Source: Alphaproteobacteria bacterium
Lineage (GTDB): Bacteria > Pseudomonadota > Alphaproteobacteria > Reyranellales > Reyranellaceae
Reading direction: 5' to 3'
NCBI GenBank assembly: GCA_016869975.1
Contig: VGCZ01000007.1
Span: 1-64,000, forward strand
DNA: 64,000 nt
Position 1 is the stretch's first letter. Each line of letters starts with the position of its first letter. Made by a program: the position numbers and the translations under genes. Below the pieces are notes generated by a model. It was not told the DNA's origin. It did no database searches and was given only the letters and a program-made list of their open reading frames with translations. Positions 11,031 through 20,856 of the stretch are shown in pieces.

Positions 11031-11677
11031 AGCTGATCCTGTTGGGGCCGCCGGGCGCCGGCAAGGGCACCCAGGCGCAGCGGCTCCAGGACGAGCTCGG
11101 CCTGAAGCAGCTGTCGACCGGCGACATGCTGCGCGCCGCCGTCGCCTCGGGCAGCGAGTTGGGCAAGAAGGCCAAGGGCATCATGGAGAGCGGTGGGCTG
11201 GTGCCCGACGACCTCATGGTCGGCCTGATCGAGGACCGCATCGGCCAGCCCGATTGCGCCCCGGGCTTCATCCTCGACGGCTTCCCGCGCACCACGGCCC
11301 AGGCCGAGGCGCTCGACCGGATGCTGGGCAAGCGCGGCTGGAAGCTCGACCATGTCGTCGAGATGACGGTGGACGAGCAGGCGCTGACCCAGCGCATCGT
11401 CGGTCGTTTCTCCTGCGCCAAGTGCGGCGCCGGCTACCACGACACGTTCAAGCGGTCGAAGAAGGACGGAGTCTGCGACGTTTGCGGCGCGACGGAGTTC
11501 ACCCGGCGCAAGGACGACAACGCCGAGACGGTGACGGCGCGCATGGCCGCCTACCGGTCCCAGACCGCCCCGTTGCTGCCCTACTACGCGGCGCGAGGGG
11601 TGCTGCGGAAGGTCGACGGGATGGCGTCCATGGACGAAGTGTACCGCCAGTTGAAGGCGGTACTGGGAAAGGCTTGA
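11027..11677 (+). CDS. adk: Adenylate kinase, long form with zinc-type LID
   Basis: The enzyme interconverts ATP + AMP and 2 ADP. The 216-residue protein begins [20 protein letters not shown] with the P-loop at residues 7-15 and contains the AMP-binding motif DGFPRT. The LID domain (about residues 120-160) carries two CXXC pairs, CAKC and CDVC, the four ligands of a structural zinc. E. coli Adk lacks these cysteines. The start overlaps the secY stop. Confidence 0.98.
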   Translation: MKLILLGPPGAGKGTQAQRLQDELGLKQLSTGDMLRAAVASGSELGKKAKGIMESGGLVPDDLMVGLIEDRIGQPDCAPGFILDGFPRTTAQAEALDRMLGKRGWKLDHVVEMTVDEQALTQRIVGRFSCAKCGAGYHDTFKRSKKDGVCDVCGATEFTRRKDDNAETVTARMAAYRSQTAPLLPYYAARGVLRKVDGMASMDEVYRQLKAVLGKA

Positions 11678-11693
11678 CAAATTCGGCAGACGG

Positions 11694-11721
11694 TTGACTC
11701 GCGAGGCTCGATCCCTATAAT
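11694..11721 (+). promoter_or_regulatory. Sigma-70-type promoter for rpsM-rpsK-rpoA-rplQ
   Basis: TTGACT at 11694-11699 and a perfect TATAAT at 11716-11721 are separated by 16 bases. This is the closest match to the vegetative consensus noticed in the window, in an otherwise GC-rich background. It lies just after the adk stop and about 77 bases before the rpsM start codon, so it should drive the alpha operon independently of read-through from secY-adk. Transcription would begin near 11728. Confidence 0.85.
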
Positions 11722-11744
11722 CGCGCGCTTTCCAGAAATAGCCG

Positions 11745-11774
11745 AAGCGCGACCGTTAGGTTACGGCCGCGCTT
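11745..11774 (+). promoter_or_regulatory. Leader hairpin upstream of rpsM
   Basis: AAGCGCGACCGT (11745-11756) and ACGGCCGCGCTT (11763-11774) can pair over 12 positions with one mismatch around the loop TAGGTT. No U-tract follows, so it is unlikely to be a terminator. It sits inside the predicted 5' UTR, 23 bases before the TTG start. It could be an autoregulatory element or an RNA-stability structure, but the function is not known. Confidence 0.5.
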
Positions 11775-11797
11775 AACGTATTGAAGGAGCTGGGAAA

Positions 11798-12172
<375 letters not shown>

Positions 12173-12190
12173 GCCAAGAGGTTCGAAGTC

Positions 12191-12601
12191 ATGGCGAAAG
12201 CACCTGCCGCCGGCACCGCCGCGGCCGCGCGTCCCCGGCGTCGCGAGCGCAAGAACATCACGTCGGGCATCGCCCATGTGAACGCGTCGTTCAACAACAC
12301 GGTGGTCACCATCACCGACGTGCAGGGCAACACGATCGCCTGGTCGTCGTCCGGCACGCAGGGCTTCAAGGGCTCGCGCAAGTCGACGCCGTTCGCGGCG
12401 CAGATGGCGGCCGAAGATGCCGGCCGCAAGGCCATGGAGCACGGCATGCGCACTGTCGAGGTCGAGGTGCGCGGTCCGGGCTCGGGCCGCGAGTCGGCCC
12501 TGCGCGCGCTGCAGGCCGTGGGCTTCGCCGTCACCGCGATCCGCGACGTGACGCCGATCCCGCACAATGGCTGCCGCCCGCCCAAACGCCGTCGCGTCTG
12601 A
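12191..12601 (+). CDS. rpsK: Ribosomal protein uS11
   Basis: The 136-residue protein has the uS11 core [20 protein letters not shown] and the C-terminal signature [18 protein letters not shown]. It lines the 30S platform at the mRNA exit. The N-terminal 20 residues are Ala/Arg-rich. rpsD does not follow, unlike in E. coli, and rpoA is next after 116 bases that contain only GC-rich inverted repeats. Confidence 0.97.
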   Translation: MAKAPAAGTAAAARPRRRERKNITSGIAHVNASFNNTVVTITDVQGNTIAWSSSGTQGFKGSRKSTPFAAQMAAEDAGRKAMEHGMRTVEVEVRGPGSGRESALRALQAVGFAVTAIRDVTPIPHNGCRPPKRRRV

Positions 12602-12717
12602 TCATCGCCTGTTGTCCACAGCACGCCGCGGTCGGTCGCCGTGGCGCCCAGTCATCGAGGCCGCCGCGCCGGTTCGCGGCGCCCAGGCCGACAAGCCGAT
12701 CCGAAAGGTAGCCCCCC

Positions 12718-13734
12718 GTGCTTCAGAAGAATTGGCAGGAACTGATCAAGCCGAACAAGCTGCAGGTCGAGGCCGGGGGTGACGCCATGCGCGTCGCCAC
12801 CATCGTCGCCGAGCCGCTCGAGCGCGGCTTCGGCCTGACGCTCGGCAACGCACTGCGCCGCGTGCTGTTGTCCTCGCTGCAGGGCGCCGCCGTGACGTCG
12901 ATCAAGATCGACGGCGTGTTGCACGAGTTCTCCTCGATCCCCGGCGTCCGCGAGGACGTCACCGACATCGTGCTCAACATCAAGTCGATGGCGGTGAAGA
13001 TGCAGAGCGACCGGGCGCATCGCCTGGTGCTGCGCGCCACCGGCCCCGGCGAGGTCACCGCCGGCATGATCGAGACCACCGGCGACATCCAGATCATGGA
13101 TCCCAAGCACCTGATCTGCACGCTCGACGACGGCGCCTCGCTGCACATGGAGCTCACGGTCTCGACCGGCAAGGGTTACGTGCCGGCGACGGCCAACCGT
13201 CCGGCCGACGCGCCGATCGGCCTGATCCCGGTCGACGCGCTGTTCAGCCCGGTGAAGAAGGTCGCCTACAAGATCGACAACAGCCGCGTCGGCCAGGTCA
13301 CCGACTACGACAAGCTGTCGATGAGCGTCGAGACCAACGGCACGGTCAGCCCCGACGACGCCGTAGCGATCGCCTCGCGCATCCTGCAGGACCAGCTGCA
13401 GCTCTTCATCAACTTCGAGGAGCCGCAGGCGGTGAAGGCCGATGTCGTCGCCGACGACATCCCGTTCAACCGCAACCTGCTGCGCAAGGTCGACGAGCTC
13501 GAGCTGTCGGTACGCTCCGCCAACTGCCTGAAGAACGACAACATCATCTATATCGGCGACCTCGTGCAGAAGACCGAGGCCGAGATGCTGCGCACGCCGA
13601 ACTTCGGCCGCAAGTCGCTCAACGAGATCAAGGAAGTCCTCGCCCAGATGGGTCTGCATCTCGGCATGGAGATCCCCAACTGGCCGCCGGAGAACATCGA
13701 GGAGCTCGCCAAGCGTCTCGAGGAGCCATACTGA
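12718..13734 (+). CDS. rpoA: DNA-directed RNA polymerase subunit alpha
   Basis: The 338-residue protein has an N-terminal dimerisation/assembly domain with the hallmark [20 protein letters not shown] at about residues 32-51. A flexible linker leads to a C-terminal domain with [20 protein letters not shown] and [13 protein letters not shown], the helix-hairpin-helix that binds UP elements and activators. Start is GTG ([16 protein letters not shown]) with GAAAGG upstream. Full length. Confidence 0.98.
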   Translation: MLQKNWQELIKPNKLQVEAGGDAMRVATIVAEPLERGFGLTLGNALRRVLLSSLQGAAVTSIKIDGVLHEFSSIPGVREDVTDIVLNIKSMAVKMQSDRAHRLVLRATGPGEVTAGMIETTGDIQIMDPKHLICTLDDGASLHMELTVSTGKGYVPATANRPADAPIGLIPVDALFSPVKKVAYKIDNSRVGQVTDYDKLSMSVETNGTVSPDDAVAIASRILQDQLQLFINFEEPQAVKADVVADDIPFNRNLLRKVDELELSVRSANCLKNDNIIYIGDLVQKTEAEMLRTPNFGRKSLNEIKEVLAQMGLHLGMEIPNWPPENIEELAKRLEEPY

Positions 13735-13820
13735 GCTTTCGCCTGCCGGGGCCCCTGGGCCCCCAACGCGGCCGCGCAATCGCAAGCGGCCGTCGATAAA
13801 CACAACATTGGAGACCGACG

Positions 13821-14246
13821 ATGCGACATGGAATGAGCGGACGGAAGTTCAACAGGAACTCGTCCCAGCGCAAGGCGCTGTTCAAGAGCCTCTCGCTCGC
13901 GCTGATCAAGCACGAGCAGATCCGCACCACCCTGCCCAAGGCCAAGGACATCCGCCCGATCGTCGAGCGGCTGGTGACCCTGGGCAAGCGCGGCGACCTG
14001 CATGCGCGGCGCCAGGCGCTGGCGCAGCTGGGCGACGAGGCCATCGTGCAAAAGCTCTTCTCGACCATCGCCGAGCGCTACAAGACCCGCGCCGGCGGCT
14101 ATACCCGCGTGTTGAAGGCCGGTTTCCGTTACGGCGACGCTGCCCCGATGGCGCTGATCGAGTTCGTCGACCGCGACGTCGAGGCCAAGGGCCAGGACAG
14201 CGGACCGTCGGCTGAGAAGAACGACGAGGAAGCGGCCGCCGCGTAA
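13821..14246 (+). CDS. rplQ: Ribosomal protein bL17
   Basis: The 141-residue protein begins [20 protein letters not shown] and contains [20 protein letters not shown], which is diagnostic. bL17 lies near the tunnel exit. The acidic Ala-rich tail ([10 protein letters not shown]) extends slightly beyond the common fold. It is the last gene of the alpha operon and is followed by an intrinsic terminator. Confidence 0.97.
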   Translation: MRHGMSGRKFNRNSSQRKALFKSLSLALIKHEQIRTTLPKAKDIRPIVERLVTLGKRGDLHARRQALAQLGDEAIVQKLFSTIAERYKTRAGGYTRVLKAGFRYGDAAPMALIEFVDRDVEAKGQDSGPSAEKNDEEAAAA

Positions 14247-14272
14247 CGGCGTGTGACCGGCGTTGAGATCGC

Positions 14273-14307
14273 GAGGGGCGGCCATCGTGCCGCCTCTTTC
14301 CTTTTCT
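14273..14307 (+). terminator. Intrinsic terminator after rplQ
   Basis: GGCGGC (14277-14282) pairs with GCCGCC (14289-14294) around a CATCGT loop, and the stem can be extended by GAG/CTC after a small bulge. The pyrimidine-rich tract TCTTTCCTTTTCT follows immediately. It separates the translation operon from the downstream protease gene. Confidence 0.75.
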
Positions 14308-14355
14308 ACGCGAGCCCGTCGAGGTCTACACTGTGCCCATGGGAGCGAGCGTCAC

Positions 14356-15741
14356 ATGAACGCCAGAATCGCCGCCTTGTCCGCGGCCGTGATCGCATGT
14401 CTGGTGACGGCGACGCCTGTGACGGCGCAGCAGACGCCCAACACGCGCGACCAGATGCAGATGTCGTTCGCGCCCCTGGTCAAGCGCGTCTCGCCGGCGG
14501 TGGTGAACATCTACGCCCGCACCCGGGTGAAGCAAGAGGTGCCTCCCTTCCTGCGCTTCTTCGGCGACGAGTTCCTGCGCCAGCTGCCCAAGGAGCGGGT
14601 GGCGCAGTCGCTCGGCTCCGGCGTCATCGTGCGCCAGGGTGGCCTGATCGTGACCAACAACCACGTCGTGCGCGGCGCCACCGAGATCAACGTCGTGCTC
14701 GCCGACCGGCGCGAGTTCGCCGCCACGGTGCTGGCGACCGACGAGCGCTACGACCTCGCGATCCTCAAGCTCGACGGCGAGCCCGGCGCCATGCCCTATC
14801 TCGAGCTGCGCGATTCCGACACACTGGAGGTCGGCGACCTGGTGCTGGCGATCGGCAATCCCTTCGGCCTGAACCAGACCGTCACATCGGGCATCATCTC
14901 GGCGCTCGCGCGCAGCGGCAGTGGCGTCACGGAGAACGGCTTCTTCATCCAGACCGACGCGGCGATCAACCCCGGCAATTCCGGCGGCGCGCTGGTGTCG
15001 ATGGACGGCCGCCTGATCGGCATCAACACCGCGATCTTCTCGCGCTCGGGCGGATCGATCGGCATCGGTTTCGCCACGCCCTCGAACATCGTCGCGCGTA
15101 TGATCGAGGCGGGCGAGAAGGGCGGGCGCATGGTGCGCTCCTGGATCGGCGCCAACGTGCAGCGCGTCAGCGCCGACATCGCCACATCGCTCAACCTGTC
15201 CAGGCCGCAGGGCGTGATCCTGCGCGCGGTGGCGCCCGACGGGCCGGCCGCCAGGGCCGGGCTGCGCGTCGGCGACGTGCTGCTGAGCATCAACGAGCAG
15301 GCGGTCGACGACGAGGCCTCGCTGCGCTTCCGGCTGGCCACGTCGCCGATCAACAGCGTCGCCAATATCCGCGTGTTGAGCCGCGGCGAGGAGCGTTCGG
15401 TGCAGGTCAGGCTGACCGCGCCGCCGGAGAGCCCGGCGCGCGACCGCTCGCAGCTCGCCGGCCGCAATCCGCTGGCCGGCGTCACCGTGATGAACATGTC
15501 GCCGGCGGTGGCCGACGAGCTGGGTGTCGACGCCTGGACCCAGGGCGTCGTCGTGGCCGAGATCGCCCAGGGCGCGCCGATCGCGCGCGTCATGTTGCCC
15601 GGCGACTACATCGTCTCGATCAATGGCCAGCCCATCGACTCGGTCGCCACCTTGCGCTCGGCGCTGGGCGAGGAGAAGCCGGGCTGGTCTGTCACGGTGC
15701 GCCGCAAGGGCGAGGAACGCACCTTTACCTTCCGCGGCTGA
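14356..15741 (+). CDS. DegP/DegQ-like periplasmic serine endoprotease (S1C)
   Basis: This 461-residue protease/chaperone of the HtrA family should act in the periplasm on misfolded envelope proteins. A signal peptide covers residues 1-25 (cleavage after PVTAQ). The trypsin-like domain has His103 in TNNHVV, Asp133 in RYDLAILKLD and Ser209 in NPGNSGGALV. Two PDZ domains follow (about 265-355 and 375-461), the second containing GDYIVSINGQPI. The ATG at 14356 follows GGGAG and gives the signal sequence directly. The gene lies between rplQ and rarA. DegP, DegQ and MucD cannot be separated by sequence alone. Confidence 0.93.
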   Translation: MNARIAALSAAVIACLVTATPVTAQQTPNTRDQMQMSFAPLVKRVSPAVVNIYARTRVKQEVPPFLRFFGDEFLRQLPKERVAQSLGSGVIVRQGGLIVTNNHVVRGATEINVVLADRREFAATVLATDERYDLAILKLDGEPGAMPYLELRDSDTLEVGDLVLAIGNPFGLNQTVTSGIISALARSGSGVTENGFFIQTDAAINPGNSGGALVSMDGRLIGINTAIFSRSGGSIGIGFATPSNIVARMIEAGEKGGRMVRSWIGANVQRVSADIATSLNLSRPQGVILRAVAPDGPAARAGLRVGDVLLSINEQAVDDEASLRFRLATSPINSVANIRVLSRGEERSVQVRLTAPPESPARDRSQLAGRNPLAGVTVMNMSPAVADELGVDAWTQGVVVAEIAQGAPIARVMLPGDYIVSINGQPIDSVATLRSALGEEKPGWSVTVRRKGEERTFTFRG

Positions 15742-15752
15742 GGACGAAGCCG

Positions 15753-17081
15753 GTGGCGGCGAGGAAGGGACGCGCCGAGCCGCCGGGCGACTCGCTGTTC
15801 ACCGGCCTGGCGCCGGCGCCGCTGCCCGACCGCCTGCGCCCGCGCGGCATCGAGGAGGTCGTCGGCCAGGACCACGTGCTGGCGCCGACGGCGCCGCTCG
15901 GCCGCATGCTGGCGAGCGGCCGGCTGGGCTCGCTGATCCTCTGGGGCCCGCCGGGCTGCGGCAAGACCACGATCGCGCGCTTGCTGGCCGACCGCGTCGA
16001 CCTGCATTTCGAGCCGCTCTCGGCGGTGTTCTCCGGCGTCGCCGATCTCAGGAAGGTGTTCGAGGCCGCGCGCGGCCGGCGCGCGGCGGGGCAGGGCACC
16101 TTGCTCTTCGTCGACGAGATCCACCGCTTCAACCGCGCCCAGCAGGACGGATTCTTGCCGTACGTCGAGGACGGCACCGTGACCCTGGTCGGCGCCACGA
16201 CCGAAAACCCGTCCTTCGAGCTCAACGCCGCGCTGTTGTCGCGCTGTCAGGTTCTGGTGCTGCGCCGTCTCGACGACGCGGCGCTGCGACTGCTGATCGC
16301 CCGCGCTGAACAGGCGATGGCCAGAACGCTGCCGCTCGACGAGGCCGGCCGCGACGCGCTCTGCGCCATGGCCGACGGCGATGGCCGCTACCTGCTAGGC
16401 ATGGCCGAGCAGCTTTTCGAGCTGAAGGACCAGACGCCGCTCGACGCCCAGGGGCTGGCGGCGCTGATGCAGAAGCGCGCGCCGATCTACGACAAAGCGC
16501 AGGAGAGCCACTACAATCTGATCAGCGCCTTGCACAAATCGCTGCGCGGGTCGGACGTCGACGCGGCGCTGTACTGGTTCGCGCGCATGCTGCAAGGCGG
16601 CGAGGATCCACTCTATGTCGTGCGCCGCCTCGTGCGCTTCGCGTCAGAGGATATCGGCATGGCCGATCCGCAGGCTCTGCCGCAGACCCTGGCCGCCTGG
16701 GACGCCTATGAGCGCCTTGGCTCGCCCGAAGGCGAGCTGATGATCGCCCAAGCGGTGATCTATCTCGCCACCGCGCCCAAATCGAACGCCGCCTATGTCG
16801 CGCAGGGCGAGGCCAATCGCGCGGCCAAGGAAACCGGCTCGCTGATGCCGCCGATGCACATCCTCAACGCGCCGACCCGGCTGATGAAGGAGATCGGCTA
16901 CGGCAAGGGCTACGACTACGATCACGACGCACCCGACGCCTTCTCCGGCCAGAACTATTTCCCCGACGGCATGGCGCGGCGGCAGTTCTATCGCCCGGTC
17001 GAGCGTGGCTTCGAGCGCGACATCCTCAAGCGGATCGAGTACTGGGCACGCTTGCGCGCCCAGCGCGACTCGTCATCCTGA
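15753..17081 (+). CDS. rarA: Replication-associated recombination protein RarA (MgsA)
   Basis: RarA is an AAA+ ATPase of the clamp-loader type that acts at stalled forks. The 442-residue product has Walker A GPPGCGKT (residues 65-72), Walker [12 protein letters not shown] (residues 117-127) and the family-specific C-terminal stretch [20 protein letters not shown]. Start is a GTG 12 bases after the protease stop. The reading frame stays open upstream through the protease gene, but that part is out-of-frame overlap. It ends just before a palindromic repeat and faces the L,D-transpeptidase gene. Confidence 0.95.
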   Translation: MAARKGRAEPPGDSLFTGLAPAPLPDRLRPRGIEEVVGQDHVLAPTAPLGRMLASGRLGSLILWGPPGCGKTTIARLLADRVDLHFEPLSAVFSGVADLRKVFEAARGRRAAGQGTLLFVDEIHRFNRAQQDGFLPYVEDGTVTLVGATTENPSFELNAALLSRCQVLVLRRLDDAALRLLIARAEQAMARTLPLDEAGRDALCAMADGDGRYLLGMAEQLFELKDQTPLDAQGLAALMQKRAPIYDKAQESHYNLISALHKSLRGSDVDAALYWFARMLQGGEDPLYVVRRLVRFASEDIGMADPQALPQTLAAWDAYERLGSPEGELMIAQAVIYLATAPKSNAAYVAQGEANRAAKETGSLMPPMHILNAPTRLMKEIGYGKGYDYDHDAPDAFSGQNYFPDGMARRQFYRPVERGFERDILKRIEYWARLRAQRDSSS

Positions 17082-17084
17082 ACT

Positions 17085-17113
17085 GGGACCGCCGGCGGGA
17101 CGGCGGCGGTCCC
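17085..17113. repeat. GGGACCGCCG palindrome between convergent genes
   Basis: GGGACCGCCG (17085-17094) and CGGCGGTCCC (17104-17113) form a perfect 10-bp stem around a 9-base loop. It lies between the convergent rarA and L,D-transpeptidase stops and could stop transcription from both sides, although no strong T-tract is present. It belongs to the GGGACCGCCGGCG repeat family seen at four other sites in this window. Confidence 0.75.
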
Positions 17114-17114
17114 A

Positions 17115-18779
17115 TCAAGAGGAGCGCCGCTCCATCGCGCGCGTGCGCTTCATCGCGGCTGAAACCTTGCGGTCGCGGCCGTAGACATCGTCGCGAAAGT
17201 GGACGTTGCCCGCCTCGTCGGCGAACACGGTCTGGTAGGTGACGTGGATGGCGATCGGCTGGTTGAAGCCGAAGCTCGCCTGCTGGCCGGCATTGGCCAC
17301 GCCGGTGACCCGAGCCTTCATCGCGCTGCTCTTGAACGCTGCCTCGACGAAGCCGAAGGGGTTCTGCAGCCTGATGCAGCCATGGCTGAAATTGCGACTG
17401 CCTTCGCCGAACAGGAAGCGCGACGAGGTGTCGTGCATGTAGATGCCGTACTTGTTCTGGAAGCCGAAGAAGATGTAGCCCAGCGCGTTGCCCGCCCCGG
17501 GCTGCTGGCGGATGCGGTAGGGGAAGGCCTTGGGATTGACCGTGCTCCAGTCGACCGTACCGGGATCGAGCTCGGTGTCGCTCGACCAATCGGCGAAGAT
17601 CTTCATGTTCGACTTCTGCAGCGCGTAGGGATCGCGGCGCAGCATCGGCAGGTACTCCTCGCCGGCGATCGAGCTGGGCACCGTCCAATAGGGATTGGTC
17701 TGGAAGGTCACCAGCGTGCTGGTGATCTCCGGCGTCTGGTCCTTGGGCGTGCCGACGATGACCCTGCTGCGGAAGGCGATCTTGCCCTCGTCGAAGAAGT
17801 ACATCGAGTAGTCCGCGGCGTTGATCATCACGAAGCGCTCGCCCGGGATCTCGGCCGCCCAGCGGCGGCGGTCCAGATTGACCACGACCTGCTGCACGCG
17901 CTCCTCGATCGGGATATTCAGGGAGGCGACGGTCTTGCCGCCGATCACGCCGTCGACGCTGAGATTGTGTTGCTCCTGGTAGCGCTTCACGGCGGCGACC
18001 AACTGATCGTCGTAGAAATTCGCGCCTTGCGGGCCGGGCGCCGGCACATCGGGCTCGGTCTCGGCCAGGCGCTTGCGGATGATGGCGATACGCTCGTCGG
18101 TAGCGCCGGGCTTGATCAGGCCGGTGACCGGCGGCACGGTGGTGTAGCGTACCGTCTTGGCCTTCTCCCGCCACTCCGCCAGCGCCTTCTTCAGCGCCGG
18201 ATACTGAACGCCCCTCGGCATGAGGGTCTCGAAGAAAGCCTTGGGATCGGCATGCGCCGCGCCGTCGCGCAGCAGGGCGGCGTAGTCGGCCTTGCGCTGG
18301 ACCGGCGACATTTCCTTGTCGATGGAGTTGGCGTTGACCCGACCGGTCGACAGATCGGCGGCCGCAAGGACCAGGCCGCGGGTCAGCAGGAACTCTGCGC
18401 GGGCGTGATCGACCGCGGCCTGGGAATCCAGCAGCCTCTCGGCAGTCGAGACGTCGTAGTCCTCAGGTTCGAGGCCGTCGGTGGTCAGACCTCGCAGGGC
18501 CGCGAGCAAGGCGGTCGCCTTGTCCGTGCGGCGACCGTCCCGGTGCCACATGGGCTCGAAAGAGCGGTCCTGGTAGTGCTTTTCAATCGCGGCGTGGATC
18601 GGTGCGGCGAAGTCCGTCGAAGCCTGCACGGCCTGCTTGACCCGCTCGCGCAGGGCCGAGGACACCGCGTCGCTCTGTGCGGCCGCCGAGGCGGCCAGGA
18701 TGACCACGAAACTGGTGGCCGAGACACCTAGTTGCACGAGGGATGCAACATAGGCCGCCACGCCAGAGAAGAGCCTCAA
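17115..18779 (-). CDS. YcbB-type L,D-transpeptidase
   Basis: This 554-residue periplasmic enzyme should form 3-3 peptidoglycan crosslinks. The N-terminus has a hydrophobic signal/anchor (about residues 7-34, ending ASAAAQS). A scaffold region contains DLSTGRVNANSIDK. A peptidoglycan-binding helical domain (about 225-290) is followed by a YkuD catalytic domain with SHGCIRLQNP and the catalytic Cys468. Start is taken as TTG because GGGGGAG lies 8 bases upstream. A GTG six codons later is the alternative. Domain order fits YcbB (LdtD) rather than the short ErfK class. Confidence 0.92.
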   Translation of the reverse strand: MRLFSGVAAYVASLVQLGVSATSFVVILAASAAAQSDAVSSALRERVKQAVQASTDFAAPIHAAIEKHYQDRSFEPMWHRDGRRTDKATALLAALRGLTTDGLEPEDYDVSTAERLLDSQAAVDHARAEFLLTRGLVLAAADLSTGRVNANSIDKEMSPVQRKADYAALLRDGAAHADPKAFFETLMPRGVQYPALKKALAEWREKAKTVRYTTVPPVTGLIKPGATDERIAIIRKRLAETEPDVPAPGPQGANFYDDQLVAAVKRYQEQHNLSVDGVIGGKTVASLNIPIEERVQQVVVNLDRRRWAAEIPGERFVMINAADYSMYFFDEGKIAFRSRVIVGTPKDQTPEITSTLVTFQTNPYWTVPSSIAGEEYLPMLRRDPYALQKSNMKIFADWSSDTELDPGTVDWSTVNPKAFPYRIRQQPGAGNALGYIFFGFQNKYGIYMHDTSSRFLFGEGSRNFSHGCIRLQNPFGFVEAAFKSSAMKARVTGVANAGQQASFGFNQPIAIHVTYQTVFADEAGNVHFRDDVYGRDRKVSAAMKRTRAMERRSS

Positions 18780-18809
18780 GGTTGTTACTCCCCCTTGTCT
18801 TGTCAGTGT

Positions 18810-18839
18810 TTTATATGTGATTGCGTCGGCGCCTGCAAA
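18810..18839 (-). promoter_or_regulatory. Possible promoter of the L,D-transpeptidase gene
   Basis: Read on the minus strand, TTTGCA (18834-18839) and TATAAA (18810-18815) are separated by 18 bases, 31 bases upstream of the proposed TTG start. The AT-rich -10 stands out in this GC-rich region. The -35 match is only partial. Confidence 0.4.
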
Positions 18840-18850
18840 GGCGCGCAGCG

Positions 18851-19762
18851 CTATTGCCCGAAGTTTTCGGCCAGGAAGGACAGCAAGTCGTCGGTGGCAC
18901 GGTCTCTCAGAGCCACCGACCCGCCGCCGGCATGCGCCCCGACATCGAGAAGGCCGTTATCGCGCACCCAAACCCGGTACTCGGCCTCGCTCATCGCCCG
19001 GCCGGCCGCCGCCACGTAATGGCGGCCATCGTCCTCGATCAGGTTGGCGCAGCGGGAGTAGTTCTGGGCGTTGGCGATGGCATAGACCGGCCCGATCGAT
19101 TCCCAGCCATGGTGTGCAGTGTATATCTTGACGCGGATTCGTCCGTTTCCGGTCGCGCGCATGCGCTGCGCGTAGTCGACGGCGAAGCGGGCCGGCGTGT
19201 AGTCGTCGTGCCGCGCCAGCATGAAGAACACGGGCCGACCGGTGGTCGAGGCGTCGCGGTGCTGGGCGACGCAGCCCGGACAGATGCCGACGTGCAGGTC
19301 GAAGACCGCGTCGACGCCACGCCAGGCTTGGCGCACGGCGATGGCGCTGTTGATCGCCGCGACGCCGCCTTTCGAGACGCCCATGATACCGATGCGCCCA
19401 CCGTCGATCTTCGGATCGTCGCGCAGCAGGCGTAGCGCGGCCACAGCGTCGCACTCCATCTGGAAGGCCGAGACCCGGGACTGGTCGGCCACCGTCGAGC
19501 GAACGTCGCGCGGCCCGAAGCTGTCGATCACACAGGCGGCGATGCCCGCCGCCGCTAGGCGCTGGGCGTAGTAGATCTCGCGATGACGCTGCACGCCAGC
19601 GCTGCTGCTGAGGATCACCATCGCCGGCGTGGGCCGGCTGGCGCCATCGGGCCGGTACAGCCGCGCGGTGATGCGCGCCGCCGGCGGCGCCAGCGGCGTG
19701 GCCGGAGTCAGCGTATCGAAGGTGAGCCGCTCGATGTCGGCGGCCAGCGCGATGTCGCTCAT
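18851..19762 (-). CDS. Dienelactone-hydrolase-like alpha/beta hydrolase
   Basis: A 303-residue alpha/beta hydrolase. The nucleophile elbow is GVSKGG with Ser130, the acid is probably Asp186 in ARHDDYT, and His218 in TAHHGWE completes the triad. The pattern resembles the dienelactone hydrolase family, although that enzyme usually has a Cys nucleophile, so this is more likely a general esterase. No signal peptide is evident. Two CXXC-like Cys (GICPGC, about 159-164) are noted without known meaning. The ATG at 19762 is preferred over an upstream extension that would run into the divergent start 47 bases away. Confidence 0.8.
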   Translation of the reverse strand: MSDIALAADIERLTFDTLTPATPLAPPAARITARLYRPDGASRPTPAMVILSSSAGVQRHREIYYAQRLAAAGIAACVIDSFGPRDVRSTVADQSRVSAFQMECDAVAALRLLRDDPKIDGGRIGIMGVSKGGVAAINSAIAVRQAWRGVDAVFDLHVGICPGCVAQHRDASTTGRPVFFMLARHDDYTPARFAVDYAQRMRATGNGRIRVKIYTAHHGWESIGPVYAIANAQNYSRCANLIEDDGRHYVAAAGRAMSEAEYRVWVRDNGLLDVGAHAGGGSVALRDRATDDLLSFLAENFGQ

Positions 19763-19809
19763 CGGCCGACGATAGCCGGCGGGCGCCGTCCGTGCGATAT
19801 CCACCGGCC

Positions 19810-20811
19810 ATGAACGACACAGTCTCGTCGGGCGTGCGTCAGGTCACCGTCGAGGTCGACGACGCCGACATACGCCTCGACCGATGGTTTCGCCGCCACC
19901 ATCCCGAGCTGACCCACGGCCGGTTGGAGCAGTTGCTGCGCGGCGGACAGATTCGCTTGGACGGCAAGCGGGCCAAGTCGGGCGATCGGGTGGCGGCCGG
20001 GCAAGTGATCCGTATCCCGCCCATCGCGGCGCGACCCGTGGACAAGCCTCGACGCGCCATCGCCGCGCCTGCCGGCTTGGTCGAGGACCTCAAGGCCCGC
20101 ATCGTGCATCGCGACCCGTTGGTGCTGGCGCTGAACAAGCCGCCCGGCTTGGCCGTACAGGGCGGCAGCCGAACCTCGGTGCACGTCGACGGCCTGCTCG
20201 ACGCGCTCCAGTTCGAAGCCAAGGAGCGTCCACGCCTCGTGCATCGGCTGGATCGCGACACCAGCGGCTTGCTGGTGCTGGGCCGCACATCAGGGGCGGC
20301 GGCGAAGCTGGCGGAGTCGTTCCGCCGTCGCGACACGATGAAGCTCTACTGGGCGATCCTGGTCGGCGTGCCCAAGGCCGAGAAGGGCCGCATCGACCTG
20401 CCGCTGGCCAAGACCGCCGTGGGCCGCCACGGCCGCGAGTCGATGGCGGTGGACCACGAGGAAGGCGACGACGCCGTCACCGACTATGTGGTGGCCGACA
20501 CGGTGGGCAAGCATGTCGCCCTGGTGGTCCTGCGGCCGCTGACCGGGCGGACCCATCAGTTGCGCGCCCACTGCGCCGCGCTGGGCACGCCGATCCTGGG
20601 TGATACCAAGTACGGCGTGCGGCCGGGCGACGAGGGACTGCCCGAGGAGGCCGAAGCGGGTTTGCACCTGCACGCCGCCCGCCTCGTCATGCCGCATCCC
20701 GGCAGCGGCCGGCTCGACCTGTTTGCCGAACCACCGCCGCATTTTCGGAGTACAATGAAGCTATACGGGTTCTCGTCGCCACGCGATGTGACGGTCGGCA
20801 GCACCCGCTAA
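19810..20811 (+). CDS. RluC/RluD-type 23S rRNA pseudouridine synthase
   Basis: The 333-residue protein has an N-terminal S4 RNA-binding domain (about 15-75, with LDRWFRRHHPELTHGRLEQL) and a RluA-family catalytic domain with HRLDRDTSG (residues 145-153). Asp148 is the catalytic aspartate. GRTHQLRAHCAALGTPILGD is the second conserved block. It should isomerise uridines in 23S rRNA. RluC is likely from similarity of layout to other alphaproteobacteria, but the target positions cannot be read from sequence. Confidence 0.9.
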   Translation: MNDTVSSGVRQVTVEVDDADIRLDRWFRRHHPELTHGRLEQLLRGGQIRLDGKRAKSGDRVAAGQVIRIPPIAARPVDKPRRAIAAPAGLVEDLKARIVHRDPLVLALNKPPGLAVQGGSRTSVHVDGLLDALQFEAKERPRLVHRLDRDTSGLLVLGRTSGAAAKLAESFRRRDTMKLYWAILVGVPKAEKGRIDLPLAKTAVGRHGRESMAVDHEEGDDAVTDYVVADTVGKHVALVVLRPLTGRTHQLRAHCAALGTPILGDTKYGVRPGDEGLPEEAEAGLHLHAARLVMPHPGSGRLDLFAEPPPHFRSTMKLYGFSSPRDVTVGSTR

Positions 20812-20856
20812 CCAAGACAAGCGCCGCCAGCCCCCGGCAGGCGCATTCGGCGGACG

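Noticed and set aside
11674-11679. TTGACA overlapping the adk stop as a -35 box
   Set aside because: There is no -10 at suitable distance. The TTGACT 20 bases later has a perfect TATAAT 16 bases downstream.
14253-15752. Upstream in-frame extension of RarA through the protease gene
   Set aside because: The region encodes the S1C protease in another frame with complete catalytic motifs. RarA homologues start near the GTG at 15753.
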